64,000 nt of DNA from Gammaproteobacteria bacterium (lineage in GTDB: Bacteria > Pseudomonadota > Gammaproteobacteria > Steroidobacterales > Foliamicaceae): NCBI GenBank assembly GCA_009845905.1, contig VXYS01000010.1:20658-84657 (forward strand). Reading direction: 5' to 3'. Positions 16,416-24,226 of the stretch are shown here, in pieces; position 1 is the stretch's first letter, and the number at the start of each line of letters is the position of its first letter. Made by a program: the position numbers and the translations under genes. The notes beneath the pieces are model-generated. The model searched no databases. It was not told where the DNA came from and worked only from the letters and a program-made list of their open reading frames with translations.

Positions 16416-17150
16416 ATGATCAAGGAGTACCACCAGCGCGACCATGTGGCGCGCAAGGGGCGCCTGCTATACACCTCCAGGAAGCCGGACCGCATGGGTG
16501 AGGAACGGGGCCGGGAAGTGTGGACCCTGACGCGGCATTCCGATGGCCGCCGGTCGTTGATGTCTCACGGTGAAATCGATGACCGGCCCAGTGTATTGCG
16601 TTTTGTCCAGCTCACCGTCGACAGCGGCTTTTCACCTGTTGACGCCTTTGTCCGCATCACCATCGGGGATGAATTCCGCGGCTCGGGCTGGTTTCGCTTT
16701 GCCCATGGGGTTGCCGAGTGCGAGACGGTCACAACCACGGAAGGCCGGTTGTCTCAACGTGTGCCGTACTCGGGTATTTGCCCCGTCTTCGGCGGTCATG
16801 CCATTCAGAATGACGGTTGGGTCTGCGCCGGTGTGGATTTATCCAAACCCGGTGAACCGCAGACGTTTGAACATTTTTTGTCGTCGACCGATCATCGCGG
16901 TGCGACAGGGCCGACCATTGCGACAGCCCGGCCTACGGTGATCTATCACGGGGATGAGGACATCACGGTGGGTGCAGGCTCGTTTACGGCGCATCACTTT
17001 CAATTCGTGGCGGTCGGGGGCCTGCCCGAAGAACACCCGATCTACAACGTATGGACCACAAACGACGGTGACTACGTGTTTCTCAAGGGTCAGGTCGACG
17101 GGTACATGCAGACCCATTACGAATTGGTTGAGTTAAGCGACGGACTCTAA
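16416..17150 (+). CDS. unknown beta-rich protein, second of tandem paralogues
   Basis: A 244-residue paralogue of the preceding gene; by eye about half of the residues match over the full length. Conserved blocks: YTSRKPDRM, ERGREV, EIDDRPSV, CETVTTTEGRLSQR, DHRGATGP, ITVGAGSFTAHHFQ, LPEEHP, GYMQTHYELVE. Acidic and histidine residues in EIDD, DHRG and AHHF are invariant between the two and could form a site. The duplicates have diverged in the middle (residues ~120-150). They may act as a heterodimer. Function unknown. Confidence 0.6.
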   Translation: MIKEYHQRDHVARKGRLLYTSRKPDRMGEERGREVWTLTRHSDGRRSLMSHGEIDDRPSVLRFVQLTVDSGFSPVDAFVRITIGDEFRGSGWFRFAHGVAECETVTTTEGRLSQRVPYSGICPVFGGHAIQNDGWVCAGVDLSKPGEPQTFEHFLSSTDHRGATGPTIATARPTVIYHGDEDITVGAGSFTAHHFQFVAVGGLPEEHPIYNVWTTNDGDYVFLKGQVDGYMQTHYELVELSDGL

Positions 17151-17210
17151 CGATCCGACCACCGGGGGCAAGCCTGGTGCGGCGGTTCCGGGCAGCGTCG
17201 TTCGCCGTTC

Positions 17211-17372
17211 CTAGTCTTCCCACTCCTGGCTTCTGTAGAACTTCAGGCGGTCTCGGTTGCGCTCGCGCTGGCGCTTCAGGTTGCGCTGCTCAAACAGGTA
17301 GCCGAAAACTTTCGCAATAACGACCAGCGCTAGGGCGCATAGGATTACTATCAGGATTGTTGACGAGATCAA
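17211..17372 (-). CDS. 53-residue single-pass membrane protein
   Basis: A short minus-strand frame starts at TTG 17372 with GGGAGGG (17378-17384) correctly spaced upstream and ends at TAG 17211-17213. It encodes a hydrophobic N-terminal helix (ISSTILIVILCALALVVIAK) followed by a highly charged amphipathic tail rich in Arg, Glu and Lys (QRNLKRQRERNRDRLKFYRS) and an acidic end (WED). The pattern, an anchor plus coiled-coil-like tail, resembles small envelope or regulatory micro-proteins. It sits between the tandem paralogues and the MFS gene, on the opposite strand. The strong ribosome binding site supports expression; the function is unknown. Confidence 0.5.
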   Translation of the reverse strand: MISSTILIVILCALALVVIAKVFGYLFEQRNLKRQRERNRDRLKFYRSQEWED

Positions 17373-17601
17373 ATCAACCCTCCCGGGAATGTTCCTTCAG
17401 AAAAAACTCGTCCGGAACAACGCCTTCAGGAAAGTTGATTCTAGATTCTAGTCCTAAATGGATTCAATTGGTTTCATATCGTTTCTTTAGGGATCAAGCA
17501 ATGACAAGAATGCTCCTGGCGGCGATTGTCATTCAGGGCCTGGCCCTGGTCGCGAAACAGAACGTGCCGAACGCGGGCGGCTTCATCTGCCGGCGCGCCG
17601 A

Positions 17602-18882
17602 ATGATGCGGATCGGGTCTATTCGCCTGGCGCAGGGCGTCACGCGCCGGCACGTGCTGGCGGCCGTGTTTGCCAGCCTGACGACGCTCAGTCTTCTGGTC
17701 TACATCAATCTCATCCAGCCGTATCTGTTGATCAACATCCTGGCGCTGCCGCCGTCGGACATCGGATCGGTGACGGGACGCCTGGCTGCAGTGCACGAAG
17801 GCGTGGCGATTGTCACGATGTGCCTGATCGGCGGGCTGTCCGACCGGTGGGGCCGTCGGGCCTTCTACGCCGCCGGGTTTTTCATGATGGGGCTTGGGTA
17901 TCTGCTCTACCCGCTCGCGGACTCCACGACGCAGCTGACGCTTTTTCGCGCCGTCTTCGCAATCGGCAGCAGCACGGCGCTGGTGATGTTCACGATCGTC
18001 GCCGTCGATTACAGCCGGGGCGAGTCGCGGGGCAAGGTGATCGGCGCGCTCAATGTCATCAGCGGGATCGGCGTGATGATCATGACCGTCGTCATGTCCC
18101 GACTGCCGTCCATGTTGGAGAACGCCGGGTTCGACGGGGCGGCGGCCGGCCGCGCGGTTTTCTGGATCACGGCGGGTCTCTGCTTCTTGTCGGCCATCGT
18201 TCTGGGCCTCGGCCTCAAGAAAAAATCAGCGGGAGACGCACATCAAGAAGCCGGCCCACTCGCTTCCGCCGTTACGGCGCTCAAACTGGGGCTGCGCAAC
18301 CGCACTCTGGCCCTCACCTACGGGGCCGCTTTCATCGGCCGCGGCGACCTGGCCATCATCGGCATTTTCCTTCCGCTGTGGGTGGCCCGGTCCGCGCTGG
18401 ACGCCGGAATGTCGATGGGAGACGCAACTCTCCGGGCCGGCGCCTTGCTGGCCGTTCACCAGGTTGCCGTCGTGGCCTGGGCTTACGTGGCGGGTTACCT
18501 GAACGACAGGTTCCACAAGGTCAGCGTAATGGTCCTCGCCTTCGTGCTGGCCACGGTCGGATACGGCGCCTTGTGGGTGGTCGGAGATCCGTTTGCGCTT
18601 CTTGCGTTCGCCGGCGTGATTGTTCTGGCGGCCGGCGAAATCAGCATCGTCATCACCAACAATGCCCTGGCCGGAGAACAGGCGCCCGAGCCGTCGCGCG
18701 GCGCGGTGCTTGGATTCCTGGGCGTATTCGGGGGCGTCGGCATCGCCGCATGGACCCTCGTCGGCGGCCGGATCTTCGACGGTATCGGCGCAACCGCGCC
18801 CTTTGTCATGATGATTCTGGCTAACCTTGTCGTCATTGCCTGGGCGCTGATTGTCAGGAGAACGGCTGCCTCGGCGCCTTAG
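17602..18882 (+). CDS. MFS transporter
   Basis: A ~426-residue inner-membrane protein with about twelve hydrophobic segments in two halves. The loop after helix two, GGLSDRWGRRAFYAAG, is the conserved MFS motif A (G-x-x-x-D-R-x-G-R-R). It ends 31 bases before the Rieske oxygenase start on the same strand, so it probably imports the oxygenase substrate or exports its product. No drug-efflux subtype is obvious. ATG 17602 and 17605 are adjacent; either may be used. Confidence 0.85.
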   Translation: MMRIGSIRLAQGVTRRHVLAAVFASLTTLSLLVYINLIQPYLLINILALPPSDIGSVTGRLAAVHEGVAIVTMCLIGGLSDRWGRRAFYAAGFFMMGLGYLLYPLADSTTQLTLFRAVFAIGSSTALVMFTIVAVDYSRGESRGKVIGALNVISGIGVMIMTVVMSRLPSMLENAGFDGAAAGRAVFWITAGLCFLSAIVLGLGLKKKSAGDAHQEAGPLASAVTALKLGLRNRTLALTYGAAFIGRGDLAIIGIFLPLWVARSALDAGMSMGDATLRAGALLAVHQVAVVAWAYVAGYLNDRFHKVSVMVLAFVLATVGYGALWVVGDPFALLAFAGVIVLAAGEISIVITNNALAGEQAPEPSRGAVLGFLGVFGGVGIAAWTLVGGRIFDGIGATAPFVMMILANLVVIAWALIVRRTAASAP

Positions 18883-18913
18883 TCGAGCATCGCACCCGAA
18901 GGGAGTTCCAGCC

Positions 18914-20056
18914 ATGTACATCAATCTTTGGTACGTCGCGTCGTTCAGCAGCGAACTGAAGGACGAACCGGTGAAAGTGCGAATGCTGAACCGGGACTTT
19001 GTGCTCTTCCGGGACGGCGACGGAAAAGCGCATTGCCTGAGCAACGTGTGCCCGCACAGGGGGGTGAGCCTGGCCCAGGGCAAGTGCTTTGACGACGGCA
19101 CTCTGCAATGTCCGCAGCACGGCTGGCGGTTTGGCGGCGATGGCCGCTGCACTTCCATCCCATCCCAGGGCGACGATTTTGCAATGCCGCCGGGCGCCAG
19201 GGTCGATTCCTACCCGACCGAGGAACGGCACGGGTTGATCTGGACGTTCCTGGGGGACAGCCCGGACACCGCCCCGCCCATACCCGACATGCCGGAGATC
19301 GAAACTCCCGGCTGGCGGACGCTTGAATACGGCGAAGTCTGGAACGCCAACTACCACTGGGCGAAGTTCGCGAACATCGATCTAACCCACGTTCCCATCG
19401 TGCACGGGCAGGAATTCATCGGCAGCTTTACGCCGAAGGAGAACATCTCTCGTCCGGATGACTACAGCATTTCATCGCACATACGAACGCCGTTTGAGCA
19501 GCCCAAGGGTGATTGGAGCGAGATACGCGAAGAACAGAAGCACATCGCCTCGACGCTTACCTTCCATGTGTCCGGATTCACGTTCAAGGGACATCTGGAG
19601 ATCGGCGGCGAGGGGTCGGGCATATTCGCCACGTTCTACGAAATGTCCACGCCCATCGACTCGCAAACGACCGCCATGCGCTACCTGTTTACCCGCAATT
19701 TCATGGCCGAACCCGAGCACGACGAAGGGTATATGGCGCGCAACATGAAGAACGTCAACGAGGATCGCGCACTTGCCGAGACCCAGTTGCCGAAGAATGG
19801 ACCTGCACCGCCGGGCGACCGCGACCTTCTTATCGATCCGGACGACACCATGCTCAAGGGCTATTGGGAGATCCTCGGCCGGCTGCGGGATAGAGGTTGT
19901 GAGATCGACCTGGCGGCGCTGGAAGAGCTGGACCGCGGCCACCGCTACTGCGCCATTCCGTCCCCCGCCCGCCTGACCAACCCCACCGCCTGGACCCACG
20001 ACACCGTTCCACTAATCCAATCGGTTACTAATCATCCCGGCAAGCGCAAGTCATAG
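18914..20056 (+). CDS. Rieske non-haem iron oxygenase, alpha subunit
   Basis: ATG 18914 with GGGAG just upstream gives 380 residues. The Rieske [2Fe-2S] ligands are C46-P-H48 and C66-P-Q-H69; the mononuclear iron site is N-I-D156-L-T-H159-V-P-I-V-H164. This is the one-component-family alpha-subunit layout of vanillate O-demethylase or toluenesulfonate/carotenoid-type ring hydroxylases. No reductase or ferredoxin gene is adjacent, so electrons must come from elsewhere. The MFS gene upstream is probably co-transcribed. Substrate is not predictable. The 3' end overlaps the convergent Fic gene by about 25 bases. Confidence 0.9.
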   Translation: MYINLWYVASFSSELKDEPVKVRMLNRDFVLFRDGDGKAHCLSNVCPHRGVSLAQGKCFDDGTLQCPQHGWRFGGDGRCTSIPSQGDDFAMPPGARVDSYPTEERHGLIWTFLGDSPDTAPPIPDMPEIETPGWRTLEYGEVWNANYHWAKFANIDLTHVPIVHGQEFIGSFTPKENISRPDDYSISSHIRTPFEQPKGDWSEIREEQKHIASTLTFHVSGFTFKGHLEIGGEGSGIFATFYEMSTPIDSQTTAMRYLFTRNFMAEPEHDEGYMARNMKNVNEDRALAETQLPKNGPAPPGDRDLLIDPDDTMLKGYWEILGRLRDRGCEIDLAALEELDRGHRYCAIPSPARLTNPTAWTHDTVPLIQSVTNHPGKRKS

Positions 20057-21120
20057 CGCGTGCTGCGCCCGCCAGCGGGCAGCCGCTCAAGCGCCCCGAT
20101 TTTCGTGAGATAGGACAGATCCCGAGTGGCCGTTGGGCCCGAGCAACCCGTCAGCGCAACGTACTTGCGCGCACTCATGCCGCCCTTGAAGCCCTCGGGA
20201 CCTTCGCGCAACATGCGGGCCAACACCTTCTCCTGGCGGTCGTTGACGCGGTTCCCGTAGCTACGCCAGAACGCGGCCTTGCGAATCACGAACGCGATCT
20301 GATCCCTGGCCTGTTCCTGAGAATTCAGGACGCACTGCGTCCACCACTCCAGCCAGCCGGTAATGTCCATACTGCTTTGTCGGCTGGCCTGGTTAAGCAT
20401 CCGGTAGTACTCCTTGCGTTGCCGTTCGATGGCGGCGGACAGGCTCAGTAATACCGGGTAGCCCAATTCCTGGGACAGCGCGATCTCGGCGATCGCCCTG
20501 CCCATGCGCCCGTTTCCGTCCGCAAACGGATGAATGGACTCGAAATACAAATGGGCGACACCTGAGCGCACCGGTCCCGGCAATGAACTGCTGGCATTGA
20601 ACCATTCGACGAAGGTTTCCATTTCGCCGGCAACCCTGGAAGCCGGAGGCCCCTCGAAGTGCACTTTCTCCTTCCCGGCAACGCCGGAGACGATCCAGAC
20701 CGGCTCCGTGCGCCAGCTTCCCGCGTTAAGCATCCGTTCACCCAGGAATTCGCGATGCCAGGAGCACAAGGTTTCAATGGTCAGCGGCTTGGCGAATTCC
20801 TGGCGGGACTGAACGACCAGACGAGCGATTCCGCGAGCATCAGGATCCTGCCGTCGATCCTCTGCGGCCAGACCCAGTTGCTTGAGAACGGAAGACCGAA
20901 TGGCCTCGGGATCAATAATCTCGCCCTCGATCCGCGACGTCTTCTGAGCCTCTACGACCATCAGATCGATCATTGAGTTGGTGCGCTCCTGCTCGGAAAG
21001 CGGCTGCACCTCGCGGGCAAGCCGGTTGACGGCCAGCGCGTAGCGATAGCTGTTGTCCTGGACAACCTCCGCATTCCAGGTGAAATGCGGCCAGTCCTTG
21101 AGTTCCCAGATGTAGGGCAT
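20032..21120 (-). CDS. Fic family protein with N-terminal DUF4172-type domain
   Basis: A 362-residue Fic protein. The N-terminus (IWELKDWPHFTWN) matches the DUF4172-type domain that often precedes Fic. The inhibitory motif is T61-S-R-I-E65-G66 and the Fic motif is H197-PFADGNGRMGR. The C-terminal part (ARKYVALTGCSGPTATRDLSYLTKIGALERL) looks like a winged-helix DNA-binding domain, so it may bind its own promoter. A perfect 11-base inverted repeat lies ~32 bases upstream of the start codon. The gene is divergent from the TfoX-like gene and overlaps the Rieske gene tail by ~25 bases. The AMP-transfer target is unknown. Confidence 0.9.
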   Translation of the reverse strand: MPYIWELKDWPHFTWNAEVVQDNSYRYALAVNRLAREVQPLSEQERTNSMIDLMVVEAQKTSRIEGEIIDPEAIRSSVLKQLGLAAEDRRQDPDARGIARLVVQSRQEFAKPLTIETLCSWHREFLGERMLNAGSWRTEPVWIVSGVAGKEKVHFEGPPASRVAGEMETFVEWFNASSSLPGPVRSGVAHLYFESIHPFADGNGRMGRAIAEIALSQELGYPVLLSLSAAIERQRKEYYRMLNQASRQSSMDITGWLEWWTQCVLNSQEQARDQIAFVIRKAAFWRSYGNRVNDRQEKVLARMLREGPEGFKGGMSARKYVALTGCSGPTATRDLSYLTKIGALERLPAGGRSTRYDLRLPG

Positions 21121-21151
21121 GACGGAACTTTCCGTTTCGGTTTGATGGGAA

Positions 21152-21180
21152 TGATCCGAATAATACCCCTATTCGGATCA
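21152..21180. promoter_or_regulatory. palindrome upstream of the Fic gene
   Basis: TGATCCGAATA (21152-21162) and TATTCGGATCA (21170-21180) are perfect inverted arms around a seven-base loop. A related half-site (ATTCGAATA) lies ~30 bases further right. The position, ~32 bases upstream of the Fic gene start (21120) and between divergent genes, fits an operator, possibly for the winged-helix tail of the Fic protein itself. Confidence 0.55.
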
Positions 21181-21271
21181 CATATCTGCTATTTATCGCA
21201 ATATTATGATTCGAATAGGCATCATATTCTCATCAGGGGTATAGAGTTGAGAAGCCTTTGAAGGAGGAAAT

Positions 21272-21601
21272 GTGACTGAAGACGAAATATTGATTGAGCG
21301 AATCCGTCCGTTGCTTGACGGCCATGCGGGTTTTTCAGAGAAGAAGATGTTTGGGGGCGTTTGCTTCCTGATCAACGGCAACATGTGCCTTGGGACATGG
21401 AAAGGTTCGCTGATCGTTCGTCTGGGGAAGGACAAGCACGAGGAAACGCTTGCCCGGCCGCACACCCAGCCCGCCAACATAACGGGCCGGGTCATGACGG
21501 GATGGGCGCTGGTCGAACCGGCCGGAATAGCGTCCGAGCCGGACCTCAAAATCTGGGTGGAAGAAGCAGCCGCGTTCGCCGCAAGCCTCCCGGCCAAATA
21601 A
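21272..21601 (+). CDS. TfoX N-terminal domain protein
   Basis: A 109-residue protein starting at GTG 21272 with AAGGAGG at 21261-21267; the nearby ATG at 21270 is out of frame and stops at once. The sequence RIRPLLDGHAGFSEKKMFGGVCFLINGN and GWALVEPAG are typical of the stand-alone TfoX N-terminal domain family, which is small, widespread and mostly uncharacterised, and only partly related to the competence regulator Sxy/TfoX. No DNA-binding C-terminal domain is present. It stands alone between the Fic gene and the convergent haloalkane-dehalogenase-like gene. Confidence 0.8.
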   Translation: MTEDEILIERIRPLLDGHAGFSEKKMFGGVCFLINGNMCLGTWKGSLIVRLGKDKHEETLARPHTQPANITGRVMTGWALVEPAGIASEPDLKIWVEEAAAFAASLPAK

Positions 21602-21625
21602 CCGCCGGGCGCCGGACCGCGGCAC

Positions 21626-22519
21626 TTACGTCCGACTTATGAATGCCCGAAGCACGGGCAAGATCCTTTCCGGAGCTTCCTCGGCCAGGAAGTGTCCGCA
21701 GTCCGGAAATTCATGTGCCTCGACGTTGGAGAGCTCCGACTTCCACCGATCCAGTTCCTTCTTGCGAAACGCGATGTCCCGAAGTCCCCAGAGCACCAGT
21801 GAGGGCTTGTCCGCAAACGTCGCCCGCTCGCGCCAGATCGAACCAAGCCATTCGCCTGCTTCGACAATGTAACCGGGCAGAGCGGCATTCGCGGCCCGGG
21901 CGTCGGGTGTCGGCAGTGCGTTGCGGTAGTGGGCCCTGACCTCCGCTGTCAGGACTTTGCTGTCGCCTACCGCCATCGGCATGACCCTGTTTACGAAAAT
22001 ATTGTGGTGCTTTATCAGGTATTGTCCGATCCAGCTCGACATCAGGAAGCTGAACGACTTGAAGTGGAAGTCGTCACCGACCGGCCAGCACCAGGTGTTG
22101 GAGATCACGAGGCGCCTGACCCTGTCCGGACGCCGGCGTGCCAAGTCGAGACCGATCGGGCCGCCCCAGTCATTCACGAACAACGTCAAGTCGCGAAGAT
22201 CCAGATGGTCGATCAGCGAATCGAATCTGTTTGCGTGCCTCTTGGGGTGATGGTCTTCACTCCGGTCGCTTCGCGACGACAGGCCAAACCCGATATGGTC
22301 GGGAGCGATGCAGCGGAATCCGGATCGAAGCCCGGCGATCAGATGCCGAAATTCAAAGGACCAGGCCGGATTGCCGTGAACGAATACGATTGGATCGCCC
22401 GAGCCTTCGTCAACATAGTGCATCCTGTGTCCGGACGGGGTAGTGAAGAACCTGCTGTCGAACGGGTACATCTCGTTCGCAACCCAGTCCGGGCGAGAGA
22501 TCGAAGCAATCCGGTTCAT
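21626..22519 (-). CDS. haloalkane dehalogenase-like alpha/beta hydrolase
   Basis: Start set at ATG 22519 because it overlaps the stop of the SRPBCC gene by four bases (ATGA). The 297 residues show the HGNP oxyanion motif (48-51), an aspartate nucleophile in V-N-D117-W118-G-G, and a late DCGHFLAEE histidine, the pattern of haloalkane dehalogenases rather than serine hydrolases. W118 next to the nucleophile and N50 could bind halide. It is the third gene of an ArsR-SRPBCC-hydrolase operon, suggesting regulated detoxification or use of a halogenated compound. Substrate and true dehalogenase activity are unproven. Confidence 0.8.
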   Translation of the reverse strand: MNRIASISRPDWVANEMYPFDSRFFTTPSGHRMHYVDEGSGDPIVFVHGNPAWSFEFRHLIAGLRSGFRCIAPDHIGFGLSSRSDRSEDHHPKRHANRFDSLIDHLDLRDLTLFVNDWGGPIGLDLARRRPDRVRRLVISNTWCWPVGDDFHFKSFSFLMSSWIGQYLIKHHNIFVNRVMPMAVGDSKVLTAEVRAHYRNALPTPDARAANAALPGYIVEAGEWLGSIWRERATFADKPSLVLWGLRDIAFRKKELDRWKSELSNVEAHEFPDCGHFLAEEAPERILPVLRAFISRT

Positions 22520-22974
22520 CCGGCCGACAACTCTTGCAGCTTGGCGAGGCACGAGATCCAGCTATGCTCGTGTTCGTCACGCGCCTCGTCCTGCGCAAAC
22601 CGGGAATGGGTCAGGGTAAGGCGCGTCTTGCCGGGTAACTCAGGCTCAAACTCGACGGCAAGAAGCGTCTCGACATCGCTACCCTCCCAACACCAGGTGT
22701 GCACCAGCCGCCGGTAGGGTACGACTTCCCGATACACGCCGCGGGTGAGCCATCTTCGTCCGTCCGCGCCACGAAATTCGATAAGAAACTTCCCTCCGAT
22801 CACGGCATCCGCGACCGTGCGAACCGCAACGGCGTTGCCGGGCGCCAGCCAACGTTTCAGGACCAATGGATCGGTCCACGCAGCCCAGACCGTCTTTATC
22901 GGGGCGTCTATCACCCGATGCAGGGTCAGGTAGATTTCCGTTTCGGGCGGTTGCTCTTGTTCGGGCTTTGTCAT
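22516..22974 (-). CDS. SRPBCC/AHSA1-like protein
   Basis: A 152-residue protein with the START-like helix-grip pattern: LTLHRVIDAPIKTVWAAWTD at the N-terminus, GGKFLIEFRGADG in the middle, and LTLTHSRFAQDEARDEHEHS followed by a helix at the end, as in AHSA1-type activators and small-ligand-binding SRPBCC proteins. The start overlaps the ArsR stop by four bases and the stop overlaps the hydrolase start by four bases, so it is the middle gene of a tightly coupled operon. It probably binds a hydrophobic ligand. ArsR plus AHSA1-like pairs are common in bacteria; their ligands are mostly unknown. Confidence 0.85.
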   Translation of the reverse strand: MTKPEQEQPPETEIYLTLHRVIDAPIKTVWAAWTDPLVLKRWLAPGNAVAVRTVADAVIGGKFLIEFRGADGRRWLTRGVYREVVPYRRLVHTWCWEGSDVETLLAVEFEPELPGKTRLTLTHSRFAQDEARDEHEHSWISCLAKLQELSAG

Positions 22975-23318
22975 TGCGGTTCTTCCGAACCCGAACCGCC
23001 ACTTTTGGGTCCGACCTGGGCCTCGAGCGCATCCAGGCGGTCAGTCCAGAAGCGCTCGTGAAAGCTGAGCCAGCCCCAGGCGTCCTCAAGCGCAGCCGGG
23101 TTGATCCTGCACACCCGTTCCCGCCCTCGCGCTTCTCGCGTCACCAGGCCCGCGCGCTCAAGAACGCCCAAATGTTTCGAAACCGCGGCGAGCGACAGGG
23201 AGAAGGGTCTGGAAAGGTGGCTGACGGTCGCTTCCCCCTTCGCCAGGCGATCAATGATGGCCCGGCGGGTTGGATCGGATAGCGCCTGGAAGACCTGATT
23301 CAAATCATACTCAACCAT
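22971..23318 (-). CDS. ArsR-family winged-helix repressor
   Basis: The start is ATG 23318, giving 115 residues. The core FQALSDPTRRAIIDRLAKGE with recognition helix LSLAAVSKHLGVLERAGLV is a typical ArsR/SmtB winged helix; the cysteine metal-sensing motif ELCVCDL is absent, so the effector is probably not a metal ion. The start codon lies within a 24-base palindromic operator, and a second near-identical operator lies 40 bases upstream, strongly suggesting autorepression. The downstream SRPBCC and haloalkane-dehalogenase-like genes are linked by ATGA overlaps and would be controlled together. The divergent methyltransferase may share control. Confidence 0.9.
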   Translation of the reverse strand: MVEYDLNQVFQALSDPTRRAIIDRLAKGEATVSHLSRPFSLSLAAVSKHLGVLERAGLVTREARGRERVCRINPAALEDAWGWLSFHERFWTDRLDALEAQVGPKSGGSGSEEPQ

Positions 23319-23330
23319 GTGGTTGAGTAT
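23307..23330. promoter_or_regulatory. ArsR operator O1, spans repressor start codon
   Basis: Perfect inverted arms ATACTCAACCA (23307-23317) and TGGTTGAGTAT (23320-23330) flank TG. The ATG of the repressor (complement of CAT at 23316-23318) sits inside this palindrome, so a bound repressor would cover the translation start and block the beginning of the operon. Confidence 0.75.
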
Positions 23331-23346
23331 ATTGGCCTCCCAACCG

Positions 23347-23370
23347 ATACGCAACCATTTGGTTGAATAT
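23347..23370. promoter_or_regulatory. ArsR operator O2
   Basis: ATACGCAACCA and TGGTTGAATAT around TT repeat operator O1 with one change per arm. The centres of O1 and O2 are 40 bases apart, close to four helical turns, so two dimers could bind the same DNA face between the divergent repressor and methyltransferase genes. Confidence 0.75.
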
Positions 23371-23429
23371 GATCGGCTCATGCAAACATAGCTTGGGCCG
23401 CCGCCCAGGGCGCCTGTTATCCTGCCGCG

Positions 23430-24164
23430 ATGACGGCGCTCTACGACAGGATCGGGCGCGGATACGCGGACTTTAGAAGGCCCGATCCGCGCATCGAGAA
23501 GGCGATATGGGGAGCGCTGGGTGACGCGAAGTCCGTCATCAACGTCGGCGCCGGAGCCGGCTCGTATGAGCCGGTCGACCGGCACGTCGTTGCGGTGGAG
23601 CCGTCGATGACGATGATCGCGCAACGGCCGGAGGGCAGCGCCGCCGCGATCCAGGCTACGGCGGACTCCTTGCCGTTCGGGAATGACAGTTTCCACGCGG
23701 CGATGGCGATCCTGTCCGTCCATCACTGGGGCGACAAGGCGAAGGGGCTCCGGGAACTAAGGCGCGTTGCGCGCGACCGTGTCGTTGTGCTGACATGCGA
23801 CCCCGAAGCGCGGGGATTCTGGTTGACCGACTATTTCCCGGAACTCTTCGAGATCGACCGTCAGATATTTCCTTCGTTCCGCGACATTGAGCGCGAACTC
23901 GGATCCGTAACAGTGCAGACGGTCCCCGTTCCGCACGATTGCACCGACGGCTTTCTCGGCTCCTGCTGGCGACGCCCCCACGGCTATCTCGACGAGCGGG
24001 TGCGCGGCGCAATGTCCACGTTCTCCAAGCTGTCGGAAACGGAGACCGGGCTGGCGCAACTGAGCGCCGACCTCGAATCCGGGCACTGGCAACGCAAGTA
24101 CGGAGCGCTTCTGAACGAAACGGAACTCGACATCGGCTACCGCCTGCTCATAGCCGGCGCCTGA
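23430..24164 (+). CDS. class I SAM-dependent methyltransferase
   Basis: A 244-residue protein with the methyltransferase N-terminus LYDRIGRGYADFRRPDPRI, cofactor loop VINVGAGAGSYEP, acidic strand VVAVEPS, and the ATADSLPFGNDSFHAAMAIL block, all typical of small-molecule SAM methyltransferases (UbiE/Coq5-like fold). It is divergent from the ArsR operon, with two palindromic operators in between, so it may be regulated by the same repressor. The gene for an NTF2-like protein follows 62 bases later on the same strand. Substrate unknown. Confidence 0.85.
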   Translation: MTALYDRIGRGYADFRRPDPRIEKAIWGALGDAKSVINVGAGAGSYEPVDRHVVAVEPSMTMIAQRPEGSAAAIQATADSLPFGNDSFHAAMAILSVHHWGDKAKGLRELRRVARDRVVVLTCDPEARGFWLTDYFPELFEIDRQIFPSFRDIERELGSVTVQTVPVPHDCTDGFLGSCWRRPHGYLDERVRGAMSTFSKLSETETGLAQLSADLESGHWQRKYGALLNETELDIGYRLLIAGA

Positions 24165-24226
24165 CGCGTCTGTTGGCCGCGGAAACCGTATACGATTGCC
24201 GTTTTGGCGTCGGCAAGGGGAAAATT

